Shown here: in pieces, positions 44,821 to 53,636 of the stretch
How positions within the stretch are numbered: the first letter of the stretch is position 1
How the letters are laid out: each line of letters opens with the position of its first letter
Assembly: GCA_026004775.1 (NCBI GenBank)
Contig: BPJU01000007.1
Span: forward strand, 248,001-312,000
Direction: 5' to 3'
DNA: 64,000 nt
Source: Pirellulaceae bacterium
GTDB taxonomy: Bacteria > Planctomycetota > Planctomycetia > Pirellulales > Pirellulaceae
Notes under the pieces: generated by a model
What the model saw: only the letters and a program-made list of their open reading frames with translations
Databases searched by the model: none
Told to the model about the DNA's origin: nothing
Program-made: the position numbers and the translations under genes

Positions 44821-46341
44821 ATGCGAGGTGAGCTGACGGCATCCGGGTGGCAAACCGCAAGAAAATCTAAACATCGCCATGCAGTGGCAACCAAACTCAT
44901 GCGGATGTTGTGGGGAGTGCTTCTAGGCGGGGTGGTGGCTGTTCCTGTAGCAGGTCAGGACGAACCGGCGATGTTGGACGCCGCCGCGGTACTGGAGTCC
45001 CGTCTGGTAGAGGCGATTGCCACAGCCGAAAAAAGTGTGGTGGCCATCGCGCGCGTCCGCAAGGAACAACGGCGGTTACTGTTGGATCAGGGACTGCCCG
45101 GCGCCCCCCCAGCCCCCACCGACCCTCAGTTCATCCCGCAGGAATATGGCACCGGGGTGATCATCGACCCGGAAGGCTATATCCTGACAGCCTACCATGT
45201 GCTGGGCAATCCCGAGGAAAACGACTATTACGTGTGGCTGAATCGTGCCGGCTACAAGGCCATCCCGGTTCAGTCCACCATGGCCGGCGATCCGTGGTTG
45301 GATCTGGCGGTGCTGAAAATCGATGCCAAGGATCTGCCGCCGATCCGCTTCGGCGACGCCGATACGCTCAAGAAAGGTCAGATCGTCATTGCCCTGGGTA
45401 ACCCTCTGGCCATCGCTCGCGACGGCCAAGCCAGCGCCAGTTGGGGAATCGTGTCGAATCTGAACCGAAAGGCGGCTCCGTATCCGGCCCAAGGTTCCGA
45501 TCCGGGGCAGGGACGAGAAACGCTGCATCATTTCGGTACGTTGATCCAAACGGATGCTCGATTAAATTTCGGCACCAGCGGCGGAGCACTGATCAATCTG
45601 AAAGGGGAAATGGTCGGCTTGTTGGTGTCGCTTTCGGCTGGACCGCTGTACGACAGTGCGGCTGGCTTTGCCATTCCTGTGGACGCTCATTTCAAACGCA
45701 CCGTCGAGACTCTCAAGGCGGGCCGGCGCCCCGAATATGGATTCCTGGGGGTGATGCCGTCCAGTTTAAGTCCGCAAGAGCGCGTTCAAGGTCTCCGCGG
45801 AGCTCGTATTCAAGATGTGGTGCCGGGCACGCCGGCTGACCGCGCTAATCTGCGACCCGGCGATCTGGTTCTGGCAGTCAACCAGGCACCGGTTTATGAC
45901 GAATTTGACCTGATCCGCTATATCAGCTCCTATCCTCCCGAGGCCACGGTGCACATCACGGTGCGGCGCGGTAACCAGGAATGGAACGCGCCGGTGAAGT
46001 TGGCCAAAAAAGCACTGCCGGGGCGGCGTGTGGCTTACGCCAGCCAACCGGATCCGACATGGCGAGGCCTTGCCGTCGATTATGTTACCGCCTTGCCGAA
46101 TTACTACCAGCAACTACGCTGGCGCGGCCGTCAAGAAGCCGTGGGGGTTCGCGACGTTGTTCAGGGTTCACCCGCCTGGCAGGCTGGGCTGCGACCCGGC
46201 GATTTGATTACCGCTGTCGAGGGAAAGCCTATCGGTTCGCCACGGGCTTTCTGGGAGGCGGTCGAGCCGCGCGACGGCACTGTTCAATTGCGTGTGATAA
46301 GTGGCGGCCGCGAAGCGACTCGCTCCGTACCCGCTCCGTAA
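44821..46341 (+). CDS. HtrA/DegP-like periplasmic serine protease with two PDZ domains
   Basis: The ATG at 44821 lies 6 nt behind GGAGGAA; 506 aa. A signal peptide around residues 25-45 ends at PVAGQ. The trypsin-like catalytic triad is intact: His126 in TAYHVLG, Asp161 in WLDLAVLKID and Ser253 in NFGTSGGALINL. PDZ domain 1 spans about 325-400 (YGFLGVMPSSL, then VPGTPADRANLRPGDLV) and a second lies at about 440-505 (VQGSPAWQAGLRPGDLI). It is probably a quality-control protease or chaperone outside the cytoplasm. Confidence 0.9.
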   Translation: MRGELTASGWQTARKSKHRHAVATKLMRMLWGVLLGGVVAVPVAGQDEPAMLDAAAVLESRLVEAIATAEKSVVAIARVRKEQRRLLLDQGLPGAPPAPTDPQFIPQEYGTGVIIDPEGYILTAYHVLGNPEENDYYVWLNRAGYKAIPVQSTMAGDPWLDLAVLKIDAKDLPPIRFGDADTLKKGQIVIALGNPLAIARDGQASASWGIVSNLNRKAAPYPAQGSDPGQGRETLHHFGTLIQTDARLNFGTSGGALINLKGEMVGLLVSLSAGPLYDSAAGFAIPVDAHFKRTVETLKAGRRPEYGFLGVMPSSLSPQERVQGLRGARIQDVVPGTPADRANLRPGDLVLAVNQAPVYDEFDLIRYISSYPPEATVHITVRRGNQEWNAPVKLAKKALPGRRVAYASQPDPTWRGLAVDYVTALPNYYQQLRWRGRQEAVGVRDVVQGSPAWQAGLRPGDLITAVEGKPIGSPRAFWEAVEPRDGTVQLRVISGGREATRSVPAP

Positions 46342-46493
46342 ATACCAATTCGCAAAGGGTTGGCCAGCGTCCCACAACCGGCGCGACAACTCGCCGGCCA
46401 TCTCCCAGAGAAATCCGTTTGCGAACCGCGTCCGGGGGCGGTATGATCAGAGTTGGGCGCATGTCGTAGAGCGCCATCCAAGGAGAGTTCACA

Positions 46494-46907
46494 TTGCCTA
46501 TTGATGTCAGGGATGGTCCGATGCGATGGACGCTGGGAACGGATTGGGATTTGGATATCGAGCGGGGGCCGGAGTGGCTGATCGTGCACGTGGCCTCGCT
46601 CCACCCACTTTACCCAGCGGATCAAGAACTGCGGCTTGCGCAGAAGTTGTTTGAGATTTGCGAGCGGCATTTGACATGGCGGATCGTGGTGGACATCCAG
46701 CGCTTGCCGCTCTTGACCAGTTATCTTATCGGCCAGTTGGTGCTGCTCGAGAAGCGTTTGCGTGAGCGCGGGGGCGTACTGCGGTTAAGTGGACTTTCGG
46801 ACGAACAAGTAGCGATGTTGCGACTTAACCGCTTGGACTCGCGCCTGGCTTGCTACGATACCCCGCAAGATGCCATCCTGGGATGGATACGCTCGAAGCC
46901 CAGGTAG
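46494..46907 (+). CDS. STAS-domain protein (anti-sigma factor antagonist-like)
   Basis: The TTG start at 46494 follows AAGGAGAG; 137 aa. The fold pattern of a STAS domain is visible: a beta strand EWLIVHVASLHPLY, then RIVVDIQRLPLLTSYLIGQL in the position of the conserved strand and phospho-acceptor loop, then GGVLRLSGLSDEQVAML. The Ser in LTSYL is the candidate phosphorylation site. Partner kinase or sigma genes are not adjacent. Assignment rests on pattern rather than strong identity. Confidence 0.65.
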   Translation: MPIDVRDGPMRWTLGTDWDLDIERGPEWLIVHVASLHPLYPADQELRLAQKLFEICERHLTWRIVVDIQRLPLLTSYLIGQLVLLEKRLRERGGVLRLSGLSDEQVAMLRLNRLDSRLACYDTPQDAILGWIRSKPR

Positions 46908-47021
46908 ATTGGTGTTTGGGGCAAGTATCGCTGCCGTTCTGCACCATCATTCGTCCGCCAGCGATCATGCACCCGACCGGCAGTGAAAACACCGCGATTG
47001 CCCCGGCTCAGAGAAAATGCG

Positions 47022-48478
47022 TCAAAAGTCGATTTGAGCTCGCACCGCAAACGCATCGGCTTCGCTGCGGCCGGCAAGCGGGTTGTCGAGGAACGAGTGT
47101 ATCCAGTTGGCAGCGACTTTGGTGTAAGGGTTCCAGTACCAGTTTACACCGACGGTGGTATTCAGTAGATCACCTCCGGTTCCGGGTGCTGCCCGATTAT
47201 CAACGTCGTGGAAGTCGAGGTACGAGACGCGAAACGCGATTTCCCAGGCACCACAACCTGATGAACTCGAGTCGTCAGCTCTCAGCCGATAGAAATTTTC
47301 CGAAGGTATCACGCGGTCAATCGCCCCTGTCCGGCGGTCGTACGGTCGGTGCTCACCTGTGAGAAACCACCCAATCTGAGTGTAAAAGCCGGCCAGCAGC
47401 ACGGTAGGGCCGTCGCGCAAGTCGACAGCGTTCAGCATCACTTCGGATTGCCACGACCAGGGACCTTCCACCCACAGATGCTCGATACCAAACCCGTTGA
47501 AAATCTCTATTGACAAATTTCCGGTTTGCAGAAAAAACGGCGTGCCGACAATGTTACCCCGGCACCGGCTGCTGATTGTCGTTGGGTACGGCGACGTGCT
47601 GGCCGATGAACAATTCAGGTATGGTGCGAAAATTGATCCGGCGGTTCTCTGGAGTGGCGACGAAGTGGCCCACTCCCCAATGCATGTAGCTGGCTCCGCC
47701 ACTTTCTGCATCATACCAGCTCAGCCATGTAATCCGAGTGGCCGCGCCCCACCCGGCGCTTTGAGAGGCCGAATTCCCAAATTGATCCTGTCCGGAACGG
47801 AACCCGCTGATCGCCCAGGTATGCGACAGATCGTCGGCATGGTTGTACACGCCGACACCCAGATGACGAAAAGGCGTGAACGGCTGAAAGAGTAGGGATC
47901 GTTCCAGGAAAGTCGTGTACCGGAAACTGCTGACTACTTCCAGACTAAAGGGCTGTTTCCATTGCCCAATGCGCACGTTTCCCACCACAGGCAATTGCGT
48001 CTGTTCGAGCCACACGTCTGTAAACGTGGGACGTCCAAAAAAATGCGAAGTCCATTTGGAGGAAATAGTTCACGGTTTCGGTCACTGAACCTTGGGCCGA
48101 CAGGCGTGCCCGGCGGAAGTCGGCGCCGTCGACGGCATTACCGACGAGCAACCGATTGGTTGGGTCTTGCTTGAAGAAACCCCGGTCGGCCTGAAACACG
48201 CCGTGGATATTCACCGTCGGCTGAAAAGGTGGCAGCGGATCGAGCTGCTCCATCGGATCACGATGCCAGAACCGATCCGATCCAGTTGTCTTGATTACCC
48301 CAGGCGGTTCTGGCCCCGACAGAGCTGCGGCGTCATCCGGCCACTCGCCGCTCACCGCACCGGCCGGCGCAGGGAACGATTGCTCAGCGGCCAAAGGATC
48401 GTCGCCCGGTACCATTAGGGCGAAAAGAGTTACGGCGCCTCGCATCTTGCGCACAAGGAGTGTCCAGACCTGGTGCAT
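47022..48478 (-). CDS. Porin of the OprO/OprP type, broken by two single-base frameshifts
   Basis: Three consecutive frames on the minus strand read as one outer-membrane porin of about 485 aa. The start at 48478 gives a signal peptide (GAVTLFALMVPGDDPLAAEQ); GTG 48493 and ATG 48445 are alternatives. Frame 1 to 2: removing one A from the A7 run at 48037-48043 (plus strand) joins FAFFGRPTFTDVWLEQ. Frame 2 to 3: removing one C from the C4 run at 47557-47560 joins QQPVPGNIVGTPFFL. The protein ends in AQIDF, the C-terminal Phe typical of beta-barrels. Either a pseudogene or a sequence with two homopolymer errors. Confidence 0.75.
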
Positions 48479-48903
48479 CGGCACGCCCCACACCGTAACT
48501 TCAGATGATTGCGGATCGGTGTTTTCGATCTATTCCATAACGTTTATCGGATACGAAAACTTTGCGCCATTAGCAAACTCGCCGGCAGCGGCCCCAGCCG
48601 CTGAGTGCGATATGCGACAAGCCGATGCTGTGACCGAACGCCTCGGGGCAGTCCCAGCAGTCGTGTCGATCTGTAGCCGGCCGTACAGCCACCGGCGACC
48701 GGCAGTGTGCCCCAGGGGTCAGCCACGGCCTCTGACAGACTCGACAAGCGGCGCTCCGTCGGCGGTAATAGCGCTGCGAGCAAGCCTAAGAGGGCAACGG
48801 CATCGAAAAGCCAGTCGGCCGCCTCGCGAAATCGGGCAAAGTGAGGCTGGTGGCACAAGAAGTCCAAGTGCTCAGCCCGTCCCTCGATCAACCCCGGGAG
48901 CGG
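48479..48903 (-). other. Spacer between alaS and the porin gene
   Basis: A minus-strand frame at 48544-48891 (115 codons, TTG start) includes a hydrophobic segment (DAVALLGLLAALLPP). It has no recognised domain and no clear ribosome-binding site. I leave it uncalled; it could be a small membrane protein or chance. Confidence 0.35.
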
Positions 48904-51702
48904 TCAGGCACCCTCGAGTACCTGGTGGGCGAAACGCCTGGCTTCGGCGAGGGCTTCCGGGAGCTTTTCAGGGTTTTTGCCACCAGCCTGTGCCATGTCG
49001 GGTTTGCCGCCACCGCCGCCACCGACCACGGCTGCTACCAGCTTGGCCCAATTACCCGCATGAAGCCCGCGCTGGACCAGATCGCGGCTGACTCCCGTGA
49101 CGATCAACACCTTGCCGTCGTCCGTTGTTCCGGCCAGCAGCACCGCAGTGGAACCACCCCGAGCGCGCACTTGATCGATAAGATGCCGCAGCAAGGCCGG
49201 ATTGGCCTGCGGAATTTCTCGAATCACCAACCGCGTATCACCGACGCTTTCGGCTTCGGCCAGCAGACTTTCACCCGATAAGAGACCGGTTTGCCGCAGT
49301 TGTTCAACCTGTTGTCTGAGTTTGTCGCGTTCGTCGAGCAGAGCTTGTAAACGCTTGGGAACATCGAATACGGACACATTCAACAATCGGGCTGCTTCTT
49401 TGAGCAGCGACTTGAGTGCCGGGTAATCCAACGACTGGTCGGCAGGGGGCGGCTCTGTTTCGGAGTCGGCGGCGGTGGCCGCGCCGCTCGTGAGCTGTTT
49501 GCGGAGGTCACGGACCTCTTTCAACAGCTTGCCGACTGCCGTCACCAGGGCGGCCGGATGTGCGTGGAGCAGGCGGGCGGCTTGAGTGACGGTCTCTTGC
49601 ACACGAGCGGCATTTTCGGCGGCTTTGCGACCGGTAAGGGCCACCACGCGCCGCGTACCTGCCGAGACACTTTCTTCGGAGACTAACTCGAACCGCTCCA
49701 CCTGGCTGGTATCCGAAAGGTGAGTGCCGCCACACAATTCGCGGCTGTAATCGCCGATGGAGACCATGCGGACCGGATCCGGGTACTTTTCGCCGAAGAG
49801 CATCATGGCGCCGCGTTCCCGCGCCTGCCGCAGCGGCAACACCTCCCAGGCTACGCGGGCCGGCCGAGCAATGCATTGATTCACCGTTTGCTCGATCTTT
49901 TCCAGCTCTTCCTGTGTCACAGGCTGCTGGTGAGTAAAATCGAAGCGCAGCCAGTCATCGTCCACTTTGGAGCCTTGTTGTTGGGCATGCTGCCCGAGCG
50001 TTTGGCGCAGGGCATAGTGCAGAAGGTGCGTGGCAGTGTGGGCGCGGGCAATCCCCTGACGCCGTTCGGCGTCCACTTCCGCCTTGGCTGTACTGCCGGC
50101 ACGCAGCGTACCGGATTCCAAGTAGCCATAGTGCAGGATCAGATCGCCATCCTTCTGCGTGTCGACTACTCGATACACGAAACCTTCGCCCCGAATCACA
50201 CCGATGTCCCCCACCTGACCACCGCCTTCGGCATAGAACGGCGTGCGGTCCAATACCACGATCAACCGGTGCTCGGGGCCTGAAACCGACCATTCCTCAC
50301 GCAACTCTTCTCCCGCCACGATCCCTTTGACGGTGGCTTGGCACGAGGTGGTCTGGTAACCTACGAATTCGGTAAATTTCAAAGCGCGCTTCAAGTTTTC
50401 GACCGGACCGGTCTTGAAAAGTTCGACCACCTTTCGGGCTTTTTCGCCGTGTTCGGCCATCGCTTTACGAAAACCTTCCCAGTCGAAAGCGTAGCCCTGT
50501 TCGGCGGCCAGCGATTCGAACAGTTCCGGCGGGACCCCGTAGGTCTGGTACAGGTCGGCCGCCGCCTGCCCTTCGACCACCAATTGGCCGCGCGACTGCA
50601 TCGATGCAAAGACATGCTCGATCCGCCGCAGGGCATCGTCCAGAGTGGCGAAAAAGGCTGCCTCCTCCAAGCGGATGGCTTCGGCGACGCGCGCTTCGGT
50701 TTCGCACAGTTCGGGGTAGGGAGCTTTCATCATCTGAACAACCACCGGCACCAACTGGTAGAGGAACGGCTCGCGGCACCCCAGTTGGTGGCCATCCAGC
50801 ACGGCTCGCCGCAGCAATCGGCGAACGACGTATTTTTCCCGGTTCGGACCCGGATAGACATTTTCGTGGATGGCAAATGTGCAGGCACGAACATGGTCCG
50901 TGATGCGGCGCAACCGGCGTCCCGCATCGGAGGCCGGGTCGTAGTGCACGTGGCACACTTCGGCTGCCGCTTCCACAATGGGACGCAGGATGTCGATATG
51001 GAAGTTGCTGTCGACATTCTGCAACACGGACGCTGCGCGTTCCAATCCCATTCCGGTGTCGATATTCTTGCTGGGCAAGGGGCGCAAATTATTCGGTGGA
51101 GGTCCGACTCGGTTGAATTGGGTAAAGACCAAATTCCATATTTCTACCGGCCCCCGCTCGGTATGCACGAAAATCTCACTGCATGGACCGCACACGCCGT
51201 CCGGGCCATGCGTCGGCGCGCCGGCCGGCCAAAAATTCTCCTCCTCCCCCATCCGCTCGATCCGCTCCTGCGGCAGTCCCACCTCCTCATGCCAAATGCG
51301 ATAGGCTTCGTCGTCATCCAGGTAAACGGAGACGCTCAGGCGAGAAGGATCCAGATTGAGCCACTTCGGGGACGTGAGAAACTCCCAGGCCCACAGGATC
51401 GCCTCCCGCTTGAAATAATCGCCGAAGCTGAAATTGCCCAGCATTTCGAAGAACGTATGGTGGTAGGGGGTCCGCCCTACGTTTTCGATGTCACCCGTGC
51501 GCAAACATTTCTGGCACGAAGTGGCTCGAGTGAATTCGAGCTTCACTTTGCCCAGAAAATGGTCCTTGAACGGATTCATTCCAGCCGGTGTAAACAGGAC
51601 CGACGGGTCCCAGGTGGGCACCAGTACGTCACTCGGGCACCGCTTGTGCCCCCGAGCCTCGAAAAACTCCAAGTACTTTTCTCTCAGTTCGTCCGCCTTC
51701 AT
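48904..51702 (-). CDS. alaS: Alanyl-tRNA synthetase
   Basis: This encodes 932 aa from the ATG at 51702. The class II catalytic core is at the N-terminus (FTPAGMNPFKDHFLG, then TSCQKCLRTGDIENVGRTPYHHTFFEMLGNFSFG in pieces). The editing domain holds the zinc-binding HTATHLLH and CGGTHLSD motifs. The C-terminal part is a coiled coil followed by the DHHA1 domain with the glycine-rich run VVGGGGGGKPDMAQAGG. It charges tRNA-Ala and edits mischarged Ser and Gly. The length is normal for the family. Confidence 0.98.
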   Translation of the reverse strand: MKADELREKYLEFFEARGHKRCPSDVLVPTWDPSVLFTPAGMNPFKDHFLGKVKLEFTRATSCQKCLRTGDIENVGRTPYHHTFFEMLGNFSFGDYFKREAILWAWEFLTSPKWLNLDPSRLSVSVYLDDDEAYRIWHEEVGLPQERIERMGEEENFWPAGAPTHGPDGVCGPCSEIFVHTERGPVEIWNLVFTQFNRVGPPPNNLRPLPSKNIDTGMGLERAASVLQNVDSNFHIDILRPIVEAAAEVCHVHYDPASDAGRRLRRITDHVRACTFAIHENVYPGPNREKYVVRRLLRRAVLDGHQLGCREPFLYQLVPVVVQMMKAPYPELCETEARVAEAIRLEEAAFFATLDDALRRIEHVFASMQSRGQLVVEGQAAADLYQTYGVPPELFESLAAEQGYAFDWEGFRKAMAEHGEKARKVVELFKTGPVENLKRALKFTEFVGYQTTSCQATVKGIVAGEELREEWSVSGPEHRLIVVLDRTPFYAEGGGQVGDIGVIRGEGFVYRVVDTQKDGDLILHYGYLESGTLRAGSTAKAEVDAERRQGIARAHTATHLLHYALRQTLGQHAQQQGSKVDDDWLRFDFTHQQPVTQEELEKIEQTVNQCIARPARVAWEVLPLRQARERGAMMLFGEKYPDPVRMVSIGDYSRELCGGTHLSDTSQVERFELVSEESVSAGTRRVVALTGRKAAENAARVQETVTQAARLLHAHPAALVTAVGKLLKEVRDLRKQLTSGAATAADSETEPPPADQSLDYPALKSLLKEAARLLNVSVFDVPKRLQALLDERDKLRQQVEQLRQTGLLSGESLLAEAESVGDTRLVIREIPQANPALLRHLIDQVRARGGSTAVLLAGTTDDGKVLIVTGVSRDLVQRGLHAGNWAKLVAAVVGGGGGGKPDMAQAGGKNPEKLPEALAEARRFAHQVLEGA

Positions 51703-51947
51703 GGCTCCCTAACCCTTGGGGTAGTTTCCAGCACAAACCTTAAACTTTTAATCGTAGCGCTTTACTACCATCCAAGCAAGTGCGGTGCGGGCGGTGTCAC
51801 GGCGGAAAAGCTGGCGCTTGGCCCGGTACAGAGACAGACGACGGCGGCGCAGTACCACCGCCATGGATCGCCCCGAACGTGGGTGACACGTGCGGGTTTG
51901 CCGCCTCAGAGCGGGTCGTCCCTCAACCAAGACCAGGCTGAGCGCGG

Positions 51948-52223
51948 TCAGCGCGCGGGACTAGTGGCATCGGCCCACAGCGTGTCGCTGGACGAGACCA
52001 ATCGTTCTGGATCATGGCGAACCACTTCCAATTGGTTGTCGATGCGCGGCGCCCCCTCAACCCGACGCACCGCTTCTTGGGCCATCTGCTTCTGGAAGTA
52101 CGAATAGACGCGGCCATGCAAAACCAGCCGGTCTCCTTCGAAGTGGAAGGTGAGCTGCTTGCCATGCAGGTACGGGTTGGACTGGATGGCCTGTCGGATG
52201 GCGACGGCAAGTGATTCGGTCAT
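51948..52223 (-). CDS. BON-domain protein
   Basis: This encodes 91 aa from the ATG at 52223. A BON domain fills most of it (AIRQAIQSNPYL, FEGDRLVLHGRVYSYFQKQM, AQEAVRRVEGAPRIDNQLEV). There is no obvious signal peptide at this start; an upstream frame to 52292 adds a non-hydrophobic leader. BON domains bind membranes or ligands in many contexts. It lies 245 bp upstream of alaS on the same strand. Confidence 0.75.
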   Translation of the reverse strand: MTESLAVAIRQAIQSNPYLHGKQLTFHFEGDRLVLHGRVYSYFQKQMAQEAVRRVEGAPRIDNQLEVVRHDPERLVSSSDTLWADATSPAR

Positions 52224-52440
52224 GGCTGACTGGTTACCCCTTGATGGACGGACTGTAAACCGAACGGAACATACCCGGCTTGCGTAGAACAAGCGGCGTG
52301 TTAGTGGCTGCTATCGGTAGAGCCGAAATGCGAGTTTGTTTTTTTTGCTAAACGGCGCAAGGGAAAGTCGGTAAAGTGGGCAAGGAATAGCGGTTATAAG
52401 GATGGCACGGCCGTGTTGGTAGTGTGGGTTAGCTGGTCGC
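52224..52440. other. Intergenic stretch left of a dispersed repeat
   Basis: It contains a short extra match to the repeat start (GGCACGGCCGTG at 52405-52416), suggesting a decayed partial copy. No gene was seen. Confidence 0.45.
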
Positions 52441-52567
52441 GGCACGGCCGTCCCGGCCGTGTGGGTGAGCCAAGACGCTGGTTGAGAGCGGTGCATAGCG
52501 CGTGCTTCGCAGCCTCGACTTCCTTCTGATAGAAACTCAACTCTCCACGGACGAAACGCCCGTGCCA
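52441..52567 (+). repeat. Dispersed 130-bp hairpin-ended repeat, copy 1
   Basis: It starts GGCACGGCCGTCCCGGCCGTG and continues with GTGGGTGAGCCAAGACGCTGG, GAGCGGTGCATAGCG, CTTCCTTCTGATAGAAACTC and ends ACGCCCGTGCCA. Both ends can fold on themselves, and the two ends are inverted copies of each other (GTGGCACGG at the left, CCGTGCCA at the right). The layout resembles a non-autonomous palindromic element. Related copies are at 53506 and 58995, with a fragment at 42317. Confidence 0.82.
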
Positions 52568-52718
52568 GGTGGTGTGTGTCCCATATCTTTAAAGACGCCG
52601 GTGCTGTTTTCTTCCTGCCTATTTGAAAACCCCCGTTGGTCCTGTTATACACAGTGTGCGAATCGGTTTTCGGATAGGCTCTTAATAGCACACCTTCGGC
52701 GGGCCGATGCACCTTGCC

Positions 52719-53177
52719 CTACTCCCCAGCCTCCCGCAATACTTCTTGAACCAGTGTGTTGGAGACGCGAAAGTTGGCGGCTACCAGTGCATCCAAGACG
52801 GTCCGCACGTTGGAAAGTAAACCGCGCTCCTTTGCACGTAGAAGAATTGCGAGTGTTCCCGTGACGGGCTGATTGAGTTGCCGTGCCACTCGCCGCGCCT
52901 TCTTGTCGTCCAGGATCAGTCGCGACGCGGAACACTCGATCGACAAAGCAATCGCTTCGGCTTCACCGGTGCCCAAATCGAGTTTTAACGTCTGGACGAG
53001 GGATTGATTTGTGACGGCGCGAACCTCGCACCATGCCGGCAGAGCCGAACCAAATTCTTTAGCCACGGTTTCCGGTACATTAACGCGTGAGTAAAGCTGC
53101 CGTAGAAGATTCAATTGTCCGACGGCTTCCAGCACGATCAAGCAACTGCTGTTGGATACCGTCAGACCTTCAGGCAT
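52719..53177 (-). CDS. DUF3368 PIN-domain toxin
   Basis: About 152 aa from the ATG at 53177; an ATG at 53189 is also in frame and would overlap the antitoxin gene further. The protein has the DUF3368 PIN-like pattern: an N-terminal SNSSCLIVLEAVGQLNLL, LDLGTGEAEAIALSIE, LILDDKKARRVARQL and TGTLAILLRAKERGLL. PIN toxins are usually RNases of type II toxin-antitoxin systems. The first acidic residue of the usual SDTSPL motif is Asn-Ser here, as in some family members. It is translated together with the upstream antitoxin. Confidence 0.85.
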   Translation of the reverse strand: MPEGLTVSNSSCLIVLEAVGQLNLLRQLYSRVNVPETVAKEFGSALPAWCEVRAVTNQSLVQTLKLDLGTGEAEAIALSIECSASRLILDDKKARRVARQLNQPVTGTLAILLRAKERGLLSNVRTVLDALVAANFRVSNTLVQEVLREAGE

Positions 53178-53391
53178 GGCGGAGGTCATCCTGCAATTCT
53201 TGTACGGGATAATGGATCAGCGCGACGCCATGTTTGCCCAGCAACTCCATAAACGTTCGCTTGGAGTATCCCGCCAATTCTGCCGCCTGCGCGCACGACA
53301 GTCGTCCGACTTCGTACAGTTTGATAGCCAAATACAGTTTTGCCTCGTCTTCACTGATAGAGTCCGGAATTGTGATGGTGGTCCGCGGCAT
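53170..53391 (-). CDS. UPF0175 family antitoxin
   Basis: This encodes 73 aa from the ATG at 53391. It matches the UPF0175 pattern of helix-turn-helix antitoxins: LYLAIKLYEVGRLSCAQAAE, LAGYSKRTFMELLGKHGV and VQELQDDLRHA. It overlaps the start of the PIN toxin gene, the standard antitoxin-first order. The pair lies between two direct copies of the dispersed repeat. Confidence 0.85.
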   Translation of the reverse strand: MPRTTITIPDSISEDEAKLYLAIKLYEVGRLSCAQAAELAGYSKRTFMELLGKHGVALIHYPVQELQDDLRHA

Positions 53392-53505
53392 GATTCACTA
53401 TCTCGGGTAACCTGTTCCTGCTACGGCGGATTCTTGGCCGTATTCATACTGATTGTATCCTTTATCACGGGTCGTGCGAATCGTAGATGTGCTGGTTGCC
53501 TAATT

Positions 53506-53636
53506 GTGGCACGGCCGTCCCGGCCGTGTGGGTCACCCAAGATGCTGGTTAAGTGCGGTGCACAGCGCGTGCTGCGCAGCCCAGGCTGCCACGTGCTGCA
53601 ACGTCAACTCCCCACGGGCGAGGACGCCCGTGCCAC
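53506..53636 (+). repeat. Dispersed 130-bp hairpin-ended repeat, copy 2
   Basis: The most complete copy: left end GTGGCACGGCCGTCCCGGC, right end ACGGGCGAGGACGCCCGTGC followed by CAC. The right end forms a 7-bp hairpin (53614-53620 with 53625-53631). The base after this copy is the first base of the group II intron. Confidence 0.88.

Noticed and set aside
50338-52107. Long plus-strand frame of 589 codons opposite alaS
   Set aside because: It is the antisense shadow of a clear alaS gene; its translation has no domain and arises from GC-rich codon bias.
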